64,000 nucleotides of DNA, taken from NCBI RefSeq assembly GCF_025751495.1, contig NZ_JAOWKZ010000003.1:434001-498000 (forward strand). Direction: 5' to 3'. This document shows, in pieces, positions 24,426-32,354 of this stretch. Numbering within the stretch: position 1 is the first letter of the stretch; the number at the start of each line of letters is the position of its first letter. A program made the position numbers and the translations under genes. This DNA is from Albidovulum litorale. Its GTDB lineage: Bacteria > Pseudomonadota > Alphaproteobacteria > Rhodobacterales > Rhodobacteraceae. Below the pieces are notes generated by a model. It was not told the DNA's origin. It saw nothing but the letters and a program-made list of their open reading frames with translations, and searched no databases.

Positions 24426-24836
24426 TCAACCGGAACCGAAGGATAGCGCGGCCAAGGTCATGACGATGCCGAACCAGCCGATGGCTTCGACGAGGCCGCG
24501 CAGGACACGGAAGGCACGACGGCCAAGGGACGGCTTCGATGCGGTCGAACGGCCCAGCGCCTTGATGGCTGCGGGCACAGACAGGCGGAACCATTCACGG
24601 GCATCGTTGACGCGGTAGCGGGCAAGCGCCGCGTGAGCGTCGCGCTCTGCCGCCCGCACGTCGTCAACGGCCCAAGCAGCGGCAACGTGGAACGGCATCG
24701 GAACGCCCGTCGATGCCAACTCCTGCGCACGTTCCTCTGGCGACCTTGTGGTCATCCCGATCTTGACCAACGCAGGCATCGCTGGATTGGTCAGGAGGTA
24801 GAGCCAGCCGGGTTCGATCACGGTGAGCGGCATCAT
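24426..24836 (-). CDS. GIY-YIG-like (T5orf172/MUG113-type) nuclease domain with membrane tail
   Basis: 136 residues. GWLYLLTNP and VKIGMTTRS match the first strands of the T5orf172 branch of the GIY-YIG fold; EERAQELASTGVP and the DAREWF helix complete it. A C-terminal hydrophobic helix (IGWFGIVMTLAALSF) would anchor it in the membrane, unusual for this domain. The ATG overlaps the stop of the upstream regulator-like gene. Phage proteins of this class are thought to act on DNA, but catalytic activity here is not assured. Confidence 0.75.
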   Translation of the reverse strand: MMPLTVIEPGWLYLLTNPAMPALVKIGMTTRSPEERAQELASTGVPMPFHVAAAWAVDDVRAAERDAHAALARYRVNDAREWFRLSVPAAIKALGRSTASKPSLGRRAFRVLRGLVEAIGWFGIVMTLAALSFGSG

Positions 24837-25693
24837 TTGCAAGCCGCCACGCGGGCCTCCTCGCGCGTCGCCGTCGCCTCGCGCACGGGCAGCGCCTTCA
24901 TGCCTTCGGGCAGCAGGAGGAAATACTTGTCGCCCTTGCGCTCGACACCGAGGCCAATTGCGCCAACGTCGGTGCGGATGGCAGACGAAACCGTCGAGCG
25001 GTTCCAGCCGAGCAGGCTTTCCAGGTGTTCCAGCGTGCAGCCACGCGACAGCGCCTGAATGAGCAGCGCGCGCTTGCTGCCCTCCTTCGTCGGCTTCACG
25101 TCCTCGACCTTGCCGGGTTGGAGCAGAACGCGGTCCTCAAGGACGCGCACTTTCTTCGTCGTGGGCATCGCGACAACGTTCGCGGCCTTCTTGTCGGCTT
25201 TCGTCGGCTGAACCGTTGCCTTCGCCTCGACACCTTCGGCCAGCAGGTCGAAGGCGACGCGGATACCGAGGTCCGTCAGAACCTGCTGGACGGCACCTTC
25301 GCCGTTCACCGGGTCGCAATCGGTCACGACGAGGCCTTTCGTCGAGAGCGACGTGAGCACGCCGTTGACTTGCTTCTTCGAGAGACCAGTGCGCTTCGCC
25401 GTCTCCGCAACGTCGCTCCAGGTCATGTTGTCGGCCAGCATCTCCTCGCAGGTTTCGCAGCCGTTGCAGTCGATCCCGGCTTCCAGGTGCGCGACGGTCA
25501 CGGCCTTTTCGAGCGGGGTCAGGTTCTGGATCACGTCGCCCAGCGTCGGTTCGGTCGGGCGCGCCTGCTCCCCGGCCATCTCCACGAGGTCTGCGTGGGA
25601 GGTCTTCTTGATCTGGCTCGCGGTCAGTTCGATCCCAGCGGCTTTCAGGGCGGCTGCGAGTTCGGCTTTGGTCATGTCGATGAAGTCGGTCAT
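24833..25693 (-). CDS. HTH protein with DUF3489-like C terminus
   Basis: 286 residues from the ATG at 25693 (GGAG 8 bases upstream). The N-terminal segment MTKAELAAALKAAG is SAP-like; the middle (about 90-150: DVAETAKRTGLSKKQVNGVL) is a winged HTH; the C-terminal KRALLIQALSRGCTLEHLES and LGWNRSTVSSAI resemble DUF3489, another wHTH. CNGCETCEEM may bind metal. Operator copy 4 lies 55 bases before the start, so it is both controlled by that site and a candidate for the protein that binds it. Confidence 0.7.
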   Translation of the reverse strand: MTDFIDMTKAELAAALKAAGIELTASQIKKTSHADLVEMAGEQARPTEPTLGDVIQNLTPLEKAVTVAHLEAGIDCNGCETCEEMLADNMTWSDVAETAKRTGLSKKQVNGVLTSLSTKGLVVTDCDPVNGEGAVQQVLTDLGIRVAFDLLAEGVEAKATVQPTKADKKAANVVAMPTTKKVRVLEDRVLLQPGKVEDVKPTKEGSKRALLIQALSRGCTLEHLESLLGWNRSTVSSAIRTDVGAIGLGVERKGDKYFLLLPEGMKALPVREATATREEARVAACK

Positions 25694-25747
25694 GTCAGTT
25701 GCTCCGTTGATGATCGTTCCGGGTTTGTTCCCGGCGATGCACAACGT

Positions 25748-25760
25748 ATAAGCGAGTTAT
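25748..25760. promoter_or_regulatory. Element operator copy 4
   Basis: ATAAG-CGA-GTTAT upstream of the leftward 286-residue HTH gene, one base different in the left half from copies 1 and 3. Confidence 0.6.
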
Positions 25761-25884
25761 CGTATCTCGCTCAACCGGGGAAATGACCTCAAGCATCTGA
25801 AATCAGACGACTTTTTCGAGGTCGCCGGTTGAACGACCGGGCGAGCGTGCGGACGTTGTGAGCCTATCAACGGAGGCAACCGCC

Positions 25885-26148
25885 ATGAATCTCACGGCAA
25901 TCTCGGGTATCGCCCACTTCGTCGTCGCGACAGACGACGCCCAGGAAATCCTGCACCTCATGCGGTGCGCACTGCAAACACCCGGCTACGGGGAGCATCA
26001 GATCGCGCACTTCACCATCATGAAGCAGCCGAAGACTTTCACCTTGTCGGACGGCATCACGACGTTGACGGTGCCCCTGTCCGACGCCTCAGACCTGCTC
26101 GAACAGATGGATGAGATGAAGCAGGATTTGGGGGAGGTTGCGGTATGA
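25885..26148 (+). CDS. Hypothetical element protein, 87 aa
   Basis: ATG at 25885 with GGAGG 8 bases upstream. Alpha/beta protein with a C-terminal helix (DLLEQMDEMKQDLG). No domain recognised. Its stop overlaps the start of the double-HNH gene (ATGA, 26145-26148), so the two are co-expressed; it may be an inhibitor or specificity partner of that nuclease. Confidence 0.6.
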   Translation: MNLTAISGIAHFVVATDDAQEILHLMRCALQTPGYGEHQIAHFTIMKQPKTFTLSDGITTLTVPLSDASDLLEQMDEMKQDLGEVAV

Positions 26149-27245
26149 AGGAGATCACACTGACCCAGGAGCAGATCGAACAGGGGCGCGCGGCTGCGAT
26201 GAAGCGCGATGGCAAGTATAGGCCGACACCGCCCGAGGCAGTCGCGCTGGCGCGGCAGTTGTTCGAGGAGCGAAGGAAGTTCACTGAACGCGAAGCGAAG
26301 GAAGTTGCTGCCTTGATCGGGTGGAGCCACGTTACCATCTGGCAACGCTACCTGATGGGCGAGTTGGGCCTTCCGACACCCAACATCGAACGCGCGCTCG
26401 CGTTCACAGCAGGTCAGCATACCTACACACGCACGGATGGCACGGTGCGCCGGGTCAACGACGGCCGGAACTTTCATCATGACCGTGCGAACTGGATAGG
26501 GCAAGCGGCGATGGGCGCAGCCTTCCCGGGTTTCAGTGCCGACGACTACGGGCGTCTATGGGATGAGAGCGGTGGGCGTTGTCCTTGCTGCGGCGTCGAG
26601 ATGGACGGTGCTGAGAAAGCCAGAAATGCGACGGTTGACCATCTGGTCCCGGGCGTCCGGTCGATAGCGAACGCGCGTCTTCTATGCTCCGCGTGCAACG
26701 TGATCAAAGCGAACGCGCTGCCGGAAACTCTGCACCGCGTCGCTGATTGGATGCAAAAGACCCCCACGGAAATGCTAGCCGTCGCGCGCACTTTGCCCGC
26801 GATGCCGAGGCGTCGGGTCGATGGGCAGGACAGGTGGAAGGCGATGCTTTGGCATAAGAAGGCAGGAGCGAATGAGTGCGGCATCGACTTCAACTTGGCA
26901 CTCCACGACTTGCCATTCACGGCTGTCTGTCCGGTCCTCGGTGTCCCGTTCTTGCTGCCGGGATCAGAGGAGTCGCTTTCGGCCTGCCGCGCATCAGGTG
27001 TGAAGCGTGGTCGCAACTTCTGGAACTCCCCCTCCTTCGACCGGATCGACCCGAGGCAGGGCTACGTCGCAGGCAACGTCGTGCTAGTCTCAAACCTCGC
27101 GAACAAGATCATGTCCAACGGGACCTCCCCCGACCGTGTCCGTCTCGTGGCCGACTGGTTCGAGCGGGAACTTGCAACAGCGCCTGACCTTGCCGCGCTG
27201 ATCGACTACGACGCGCACGAGCACTGGAAGATCGCCGCAGAATGA
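26145..27245 (+). CDS. Protein with two HNH-type nuclease modules
   Basis: 366 residues. A helical/HTH region (about 45-75: AKEVAALIGWSHVTIWQRYL) is followed by a classical zinc HNH module (C146, C149, D165-H166, C181, C184-N185) and, near the C terminus, by SFDRIDPRQGYVAGNV (298-312), the DRIDP...GNV signature of a second phage-type HNH fold with conserved Asn at 311 and 320. Having both in one chain is uncommon. A homing, packaging-associated or defence role are all possible. Coupled to the 87-residue gene. Confidence 0.75.
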   Translation: MKEITLTQEQIEQGRAAAMKRDGKYRPTPPEAVALARQLFEERRKFTEREAKEVAALIGWSHVTIWQRYLMGELGLPTPNIERALAFTAGQHTYTRTDGTVRRVNDGRNFHHDRANWIGQAAMGAAFPGFSADDYGRLWDESGGRCPCCGVEMDGAEKARNATVDHLVPGVRSIANARLLCSACNVIKANALPETLHRVADWMQKTPTEMLAVARTLPAMPRRRVDGQDRWKAMLWHKKAGANECGIDFNLALHDLPFTAVCPVLGVPFLLPGSEESLSACRASGVKRGRNFWNSPSFDRIDPRQGYVAGNVVLVSNLANKIMSNGTSPDRVRLVADWFERELATAPDLAALIDYDAHEHWKIAAE

Positions 27246-27313
27246 TGCGCTCTCGCGGCGCTGACCAGGCAACGACAGGCACGACGCCAACGAGCGCGAC
27301 GACAGACGCGGGC

Positions 27314-27631
27314 CTAGACCCGGATGCCTGCCCGTTTAAACAATGCCTCGGGGAAATCGGACGGCGGGACACCCGCCTTCATCGCATCGGTCAGAGCCTT
27401 TGCGATCTTCTTCCGATGCTTCTCTTCGGTCTTTGCCGTGCCGACAGAGGCGGTCGGGAACAGCTTGTTTTCCGGCAGTTCGCGAATATACGGCTCTAGG
27501 GTCTTCATCGCCTTGCTGCGTGCCAGGATGATGCGGTACTCGATGCTGTCCGGCGTATCCTGATCAGGCATCGGAAGATGGTCAGGCCCTTTGGGCAGGT
27601 CGCGTCCGCGATTGGTGTCGTTCTCGCTCAT
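27314..27631 (-). CDS. Hypothetical element protein, 105 aa
   Basis: Begins MSENDTNRGRDLPKGPDH, a disordered N terminus, then two helices (IILARSKAMKTLEPYIREL, KHRKKIAKALTDAMKAG). The last protein gene before attR, convergent with the HNH gene. No recognised family. Confidence 0.65.
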   Translation of the reverse strand: MSENDTNRGRDLPKGPDHLPMPDQDTPDSIEYRIILARSKAMKTLEPYIRELPENKLFPTASVGTAKTEEKHRKKIAKALTDAMKAGVPPSDFPEALFKRAGIRV

Positions 27632-27713
27632 GGGTTGAGCATCGCACGACCAAGTTTTACTGGCAAGATGGGTTGCGAGTCAGAGCGTTAGCGTGATAGT
27701 GGGAACGGGCGTA

Positions 27714-27786
27714 GCCCTTATAGCTCAGCTGGTAGAGCACCTGACTTGTAATCAGGGGGTCCGGCGTTCGAATCGTCGTGGGGGCA
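27714..27786 (+). tRNA. tRNA-Thr (anticodon TGT), element-borne replacement
   Basis: 73 bases: acceptor GCCCTTA/TGGGGGC with two G-U pairs, D arm GCTCAGCTGGTAGAGC, anticodon stem CCTGA/TCAGG with loop CTTGTAA (TGT, reads ACA), variable GGGTC, T arm CGGCG-TTCGAAT-CGTCG. No CCA is encoded (CGC follows). It has the same anticodon as the host gene broken by the element and several sequence differences, so it is an independently evolved copy that should keep the cell supplied. Confidence 0.95.
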
Positions 27787-27866
27787 CGCAAAATCAGCAA
27801 TCAAATACCGGTCAAACCGTGGTGTCAGGCCCGCTAACCGCTTGATTGAAGGCGCGATCCGGCGTC

Positions 27867-27912
27867 ATTTGTAATCAGAGGGTCGGCGGTTCAAGTCCGT
27901 CTGGGGGCACCA
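27867..27912 (+). pseudogene. 3' half of the split host tRNA-Thr(TGT), with attR core
   Basis: The attR core ATTTGTAAT (27867-27875) continues into TCAGA (completing the anticodon stem), the variable loop, T arm GGCGG-TTCAAGT-CCGTC, acceptor TGGGGGC and encoded ACCA ending at 27912. It has no 5' half in place. Excision would rejoin it to 13426-13464. Confidence 0.9.
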
Positions 27913-27930
27913 CTTGTACAGGCGTTCGGA

Positions 27931-30027
27931 TCAATCTGCGTTCAGGTCGGCGAATTTCCGACCGTTCTTGATCAGTTCATCCCAAAGCGCCGCCGGGCGC
28001 CAGAAGGTCTCTTCCTCGCGGGCGTAGTCGCGCAAGGTATCGCGTAATTCCAGCAGACCGACCTGATCGGCCATCTGCATCGGACCGCCGCGCCAGCGGG
28101 GAAAGCCGTAGCCAGTGAGCATGACAAGGTCGATATCAGACGGGCGGGCGGCGATCTTCTCCTCCAGAATACGCGCTCCTTCGTTGGCCATGGCTGCCAG
28201 TGCCCGGCGCTGAATCTCGGCCTCGGTGATCCGCCGCGGCTCGATTCCCTTGGCCGTGCGTTCAGCGGCAATGACCTCCAGAACCTCCGGATCCTCGGTG
28301 CCGGTCCGGGCCCCTTCCGCGTAAAGATAGTAGCCCCGTCCGGCCTTTTGGCCGAGCCGCCCGAGTTTGCATAGCCGGTCCCCGATAGCCACGTAGCGTT
28401 CGGACGGATCGCGGTGCTCAGCCAGCCGCGTGCGCCGCGCCCAGGAAATATCAAGCCCCGCCATGTCGAGCACCTGATACGGTCCCAGCGGAAAGCCCCA
28501 ACCGACCATCGCCCGGTCAATCTGATAGGGGCTTGCGCCGTCTTCCAGGAGGAAATCCGTCGCTGTGCGGTAAGCCGTCAGCACTCTGTTGCCGATGAAG
28601 CCGTCGCAGACGCCCGCCCGAACCGCGACCTTGCCCAACCGCTTGGCCAGTGCAAACGCGGTGGCGGTGACGTCCGGCGACGTCCGTTCGGCCACGACCA
28701 CCTCAAGGAGCTTCATCACCTGCGCCGGAGAGAAGAAATGAAGGCCGATCACGTCGCCGGGCCGCGATGTCGCTGCCGCGATCCGGTTGACGTCAAGATA
28801 GGATGTGTTGGTCGCAAGCACCGCGCCCGGTTTCACCACCCCGTCCAGTTCCGCGAAAATCGCCGTCTTGACGCCTTCATCCTCAAACGCCGCTTCGATC
28901 ACCAGATCCGCCCCCGCAAGAGCCGACATTGCGGTCGCGCCGGACATCCGAGACCATTCGGTTTCCCTGTCCGCGACGGACAACTGCCCCTTCGCTACAG
29001 CACGATCCCGGTTCGTGGCGACCCGGGCCAGTCCTGCAGTCAGCGCCTGATCGTCGCGTTCGATCATAGTCACGCGATATCCTGCCGCAAGGCAGGCCGT
29101 GGCGATACCCGATCCCATCAACCCACCACCGATCACCCCGATCTCAGCGATTTCGCGCGGTTTGGTCGCGGCGAGTTCGGGATGGCGGGCGGCGCGGCGT
29201 TCGGCCAGAAAGGCGTGGCGCAGGGCGGCCGCCTCAGGTGTGCTCACCAATTCCTCAAAAGCGGTTCGTTCGTAGGCAAATCCTTCTTCCTCCGGCAGAA
29301 GCAGCGCCGCCTCAACGCAGTCGATGATGCGGGGCGGTGCAGGCAAACGGCTGACGCCGAGTCCCTTGCGGGCCTCAGTGACCGCCGCGAGCCAATCTGA
29401 TGCATCCATACGATGATCGGGCCGTTCTGCGGCGGATGGCAGACTTGCCTCGCCAGCGATATGGGCGGCCGCCAGCCGTTGGGCAGCAAGCCGCGCCTCA
29501 CCTTCGGTGACTGCGTCGATCAGCCCAAGTTCAAGCGCCCGCTCTGCCGGAATGGGCAACCCGCTCGTCATCATGCCCAGCGCGGCGCGGGCCCCGATCA
29601 GGCGCGGCAATCGCTGGGTCCCACCCGCGCCGGGCAAGATGCCCAGCGTGACCTCGGGCAAACCAAGCCGCGTGCCGGGGTCAGCCAAACGCACATGCGC
29701 GGCGAGCGCCAGTTCCAGCCCTCCGCCCAGCGCGTTGCCGTGCATCGCGACGATAACCGGTTTGGGACATGCGGCGACCGCAGAGCAAACTTCGGGAAGC
29801 CAAGGGTCACGCGGAGGTTGTCCGAATTCTCGGATATCGGCGCCGGCTGGCCAGGTCCTGCCAGCGGCGGCCAGCACGATCACCTGAACCGACGCGTCGG
29901 CTTCGGCATCACGCAAGGCTGTCATCAGGTCGCGACGAAGGTCTGCGCCAAGTGCGTTGACGGGCGGGTTGTCGATGACGACCGTCGCCACCCCGTCCGT
30001 GGTGCTCACGCGCACTGTGTCAACCAT
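27931..30027 (-). CDS. Bifunctional enoyl-CoA hydratase / 3-hydroxyacyl-CoA dehydrogenase
   Basis: 698 residues. The N-terminal crotonase domain (about 1-180) has the oxyanion-hole and Glu motifs (GNALGGGLELAL, LPEVTLGILPGAGGTQR in part). The central NAD-binding domain carries IGVIGGGLMGSGIA (about 293-306), and the hydroxyacyl-CoA dehydrogenase motif GLHFFSPAQVM follows. It catalyses hydration and NAD-dependent oxidation in fatty-acid beta-oxidation. Length and order match FadJ/multifunctional-protein enzymes. No thiolase gene is adjacent. It ends 18 bases from the tRNA-Thr 3' half. Confidence 0.92.
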   Translation of the reverse strand: MVDTVRVSTTDGVATVVIDNPPVNALGADLRRDLMTALRDAEADASVQVIVLAAAGRTWPAGADIREFGQPPRDPWLPEVCSAVAACPKPVIVAMHGNALGGGLELALAAHVRLADPGTRLGLPEVTLGILPGAGGTQRLPRLIGARAALGMMTSGLPIPAERALELGLIDAVTEGEARLAAQRLAAAHIAGEASLPSAAERPDHRMDASDWLAAVTEARKGLGVSRLPAPPRIIDCVEAALLLPEEEGFAYERTAFEELVSTPEAAALRHAFLAERRAARHPELAATKPREIAEIGVIGGGLMGSGIATACLAAGYRVTMIERDDQALTAGLARVATNRDRAVAKGQLSVADRETEWSRMSGATAMSALAGADLVIEAAFEDEGVKTAIFAELDGVVKPGAVLATNTSYLDVNRIAAATSRPGDVIGLHFFSPAQVMKLLEVVVAERTSPDVTATAFALAKRLGKVAVRAGVCDGFIGNRVLTAYRTATDFLLEDGASPYQIDRAMVGWGFPLGPYQVLDMAGLDISWARRTRLAEHRDPSERYVAIGDRLCKLGRLGQKAGRGYYLYAEGARTGTEDPEVLEVIAAERTAKGIEPRRITEAEIQRRALAAMANEGARILEEKIAARPSDIDLVMLTGYGFPRWRGGPMQMADQVGLLELRDTLRDYAREEETFWRPAALWDELIKNGRKFADLNAD

Positions 30028-30116
30028 ACCGTCCGCCCCGTTTAGCCCATTGCATTCAGTCTAGATGACACAGACCTCTTGGCAATGCTCCATCGCCTTC
30101 TCGGGCAGATCCGTGC

Positions 30117-30440
30117 CTATTTCTGAGGGGCGCAGTTGCGGCAAAACGGGGTTGCGGGCAGGAGGTCAAGCCGCTCCTCGGAGATCTGGTCACCGCATTT
30201 CACGCAATAGCCGTATTCGCCTTCCTCGACCCGGGCGAGCGCGGCCTCGATCATGCGAATTTCCGCCTGTGCCGACTGGCCGAGATCTTCCAGCACCTCG
30301 TCCGCCTCACGTTCCGTCGCCATTTCTTCCCAGTCCTTGGCCTCATGGCTGTCAAGTTCGGCGCCGATCCCGGCGATACGGTTTTCCAGATCGGCCTTGC
30401 GGGCTTCTAGTTCGCCTTTGCGTTCGGCAACGGATTTCAT
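30117..30440 (-). CDS. DksA/TraR-type C4 zinc-finger protein
   Basis: 107 residues: a long coiled-coil hairpin (about 5-70, KGELEARKADLENRIAG ... EIRMIEAALARVEEG) and a C-terminal zinc finger with Cys79, Cys82, Cys100 and Cys103. DksA-like proteins insert the coiled coil into the RNA polymerase secondary channel. It is shorter than DksA proper (about 150), so it is a paralogue class rather than the main DksA. Start chosen at MKSVAERK; a longer frame upstream lacks family character. Confidence 0.88.
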   Translation of the reverse strand: MKSVAERKGELEARKADLENRIAGIGAELDSHEAKDWEEMATEREADEVLEDLGQSAQAEIRMIEAALARVEEGEYGYCVKCGDQISEERLDLLPATPFCRNCAPQK

Positions 30441-30629
30441 TCGGGTCTCCTTCACCAATCCCCAAACTCTTATGTGCAGGCTCGGCGGGAACCGACCTTG
30501 ATGCAAGTCAATCCTGCAACGGCTGCCCGGTCGCTGCAAGCCATGCGGTGCCGATATCCTCTTTCGTCGGACGGCGGCACTGAGTATGGTCGCGCTGCCC
30601 GAACGACAGCCATGTCCACAGGAGAGATC

Positions 30630-31055
30630 ATGGAGATCCGCCAGCTGACCCCGACTTATGCCGTGTCTCCCCAGATCGCTCCGGAAGAGGTGGCCGCCAT
30701 CCGTGCCGCGGGATTCACCATGATCATCAACAACCGCCCGGACGCCGAGATCCCGGCGGATCTGCGCGCAGATGCGATGCGGGTGGCGGCAGAGGCGGCC
30801 GGCCTGACCTATGTCGTGAACCCCGTCATCGGCGGCGCCATCACGATGGAGAATGTAGCGCAACAGCGTGCCGCGATTGATGCCGCGACGGGACCGATAC
30901 TGGCCTATTGCGCCTCGGGCAACCGGTCTTCCATCGTTTGGGCACTGGCGAATGCGGGCCGTGAACCGACGAATGCGCTGATTACGACACCGGCCCGCTG
31001 GGGTTACAATCTGGAGCCTTTCCGGGCGACGATCGATCAGCTGGCCACCGGCTGA
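30630..31055 (+). CDS. DUF442/TIGR01244-type phosphatase-like protein
   Basis: 141 residues. The fold is that of a dual-specificity phosphatase/rhodanese; the catalytic loop reads YCASGNRS (C-x5-R). The opening IRQLTPTYAVSPQI is typical of the beta-lactamase-hydrolase-like (Blh) sulphur-metabolism family. GGAG lies 5 bases before the ATG at 30630. It is divergent from the zinc-finger gene. Confidence 0.85.
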   Translation: MEIRQLTPTYAVSPQIAPEEVAAIRAAGFTMIINNRPDAEIPADLRADAMRVAAEAAGLTYVVNPVIGGAITMENVAQQRAAIDAATGPILAYCASGNRSSIVWALANAGREPTNALITTPARWGYNLEPFRATIDQLATG

Positions 31056-31142
31056 CCGCTTTCCGGACACCGGTCGTGCGGGCGGTACGGCTACGGCAAC
31101 CGTCGCCAGTCAGTGAAAAGCTGCCTGGCCACGGCCCGATGG

Positions 31143-32267
31143 CTACGCGGTGGTGGGAGCGTTTGACCCGCCTTTCGGGAGGACAGCAGCGGGCGCGTCC
31201 GCCTTCTGTTTGTCGCCGTTCACCGTGGGTCGATGCGACGGGACGACAGTGTTATCAACGGCCGCCTGTTGCGGCGGCTTCACCGCAACCGCCCCATGCA
31301 CATCGTCAGGCGCTCGACCGGCAATCGAGTTTGCGTCGGGCGCTACGGCGTCCCCTTCCAGATCGATCAGCAGCCTGACTGCGAGATTGCCCTGACATTG
31401 ACCCAGTTTGCCATGCGCGAGAAACCGGCGTCCGCGCCCTTCGATCCGAAGTCGCGTAATCATCCCCGGCGAAAGGGGTACGAAATCACCCGGTGAGAGT
31501 TCAAGCAATGCCGAGAGGGGCAAGGTTACGCGATCGAGGACCGCCTCAATATGGACGCGCGCGCCGAGCACCGCTGTTTTCAACCGCGCGCTCCATTCGG
31601 CGATTGCAGCGGCGCTGCCATCGACAACCGTCTGGCCCTGAGCGGCGGAGCCCGTCGTCTTCGGCGGCGCGCCCTGCCCGTCCGATGGCAGAGCAAGCAA
31701 CAGCTTTCCCTGACGCCCGCCGTCGCCTCCGATTTCCAGCGTAACACGAAACCCGTTGTAACCGGCGTCTTCCATCAGCAAGGCCAGCGGGCGCGAGTCT
31801 TCCAGATAGGATGCGTAGCGAAATCCACCGGCCCAGACGATCGCCATATCAGCGGCAAGGAGCAGGTCCAGTTCTTCAAATACCCGGTCGAGAAAGGCGG
31901 CTGACATCGCCGCGTCGGTCCGGGTCGGTCGCCTTGCGGCAATGTCTCCGGCCCCAATCTTGCCGGTCGTCTGCATTTCGATCAGGCTGGCCAACACCTC
32001 TGGCGCCAGCGCGATCAGCCCCATGGCCTCACCCGGCCCATGCAGAAGGGCAATGAGCGGCCACTCTGGCAGGGCTTCGATGAGTTCCGCAAGCGACATA
32101 CGCCCCTGCCGGATCGACGCGACACGCATCGACAGCTTCATCCTGTCCTGCGCCGCCTTTGCCAGCGCCTGACCAATTGCCTTTTCGGGCGTCAGCGCAC
32201 CGCCAGTATGGCCACGGCCTGCTTCCACCTTTCGCTTCAAGACCGTATCGTTTGCGCGTTCGCTCAT
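31143..32267 (-). CDS. FliM/FliN-family flagellar motor switch-type protein
   Basis: 374 residues from MSERANDT. The central region (about 60-220) resembles the CheC-like middle domain of FliM, and the C-terminal SpoA/FliN domain reads VLDRVTLPLSALLELSPGD, then GKLGQCQGNLAVRL. A low-complexity tail of about 60 residues follows. FliM sits in the flagellar C-ring; this gene stands alone away from any flagellar cluster and has a divergent N terminus, so it may be a motility or secretion paralogue. Confidence 0.8.
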   Translation of the reverse strand: MSERANDTVLKRKVEAGRGHTGGALTPEKAIGQALAKAAQDRMKLSMRVASIRQGRMSLAELIEALPEWPLIALLHGPGEAMGLIALAPEVLASLIEMQTTGKIGAGDIAARRPTRTDAAMSAAFLDRVFEELDLLLAADMAIVWAGGFRYASYLEDSRPLALLMEDAGYNGFRVTLEIGGDGGRQGKLLLALPSDGQGAPPKTTGSAAQGQTVVDGSAAAIAEWSARLKTAVLGARVHIEAVLDRVTLPLSALLELSPGDFVPLSPGMITRLRIEGRGRRFLAHGKLGQCQGNLAVRLLIDLEGDAVAPDANSIAGRAPDDVHGAVAVKPPQQAAVDNTVVPSHRPTVNGDKQKADAPAAVLPKGGSNAPTTA

Positions 32268-32354
32268 GCCTCCGTCCCGGCAACCCGTGCGGACCTCCGG
32301 CCAGACTAGGCCGGACAGGGTTACCAAAGCGTTGCGGATGCCACGTGGACGGGC

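Larger units (their letters stand above)
13456..27866 (+). mobile_element. Integrative element of about 14.4 kb in tRNA-Thr (satellite-like island)
   Basis: Bounded by 9-bp direct repeats ATTTGTAAT (13456-13464 and 27867-27875) that lie in the anticodon loop of the split tRNA. The integrase gene is immediately inside the left end; a complete replacement tRNA-Thr is just inside the right end. Cargo: excisionase-like HTH, restriction-modification pair, glycosyltransferase, GIY-YIG-like and double-HNH nucleases, and a leftward operon of small proteins. No portal, capsid, tail, large terminase, relaxase or type IV secretion gene is visible, so it resembles a phage satellite or a defence island rather than a full prophage or ICE. 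Confidence 0.88.

Noticed and set aside
13456-27866. Complete prophage or conjugative element
   Set aside because: No large terminase, portal, capsid, tail, relaxase or secretion genes are present.
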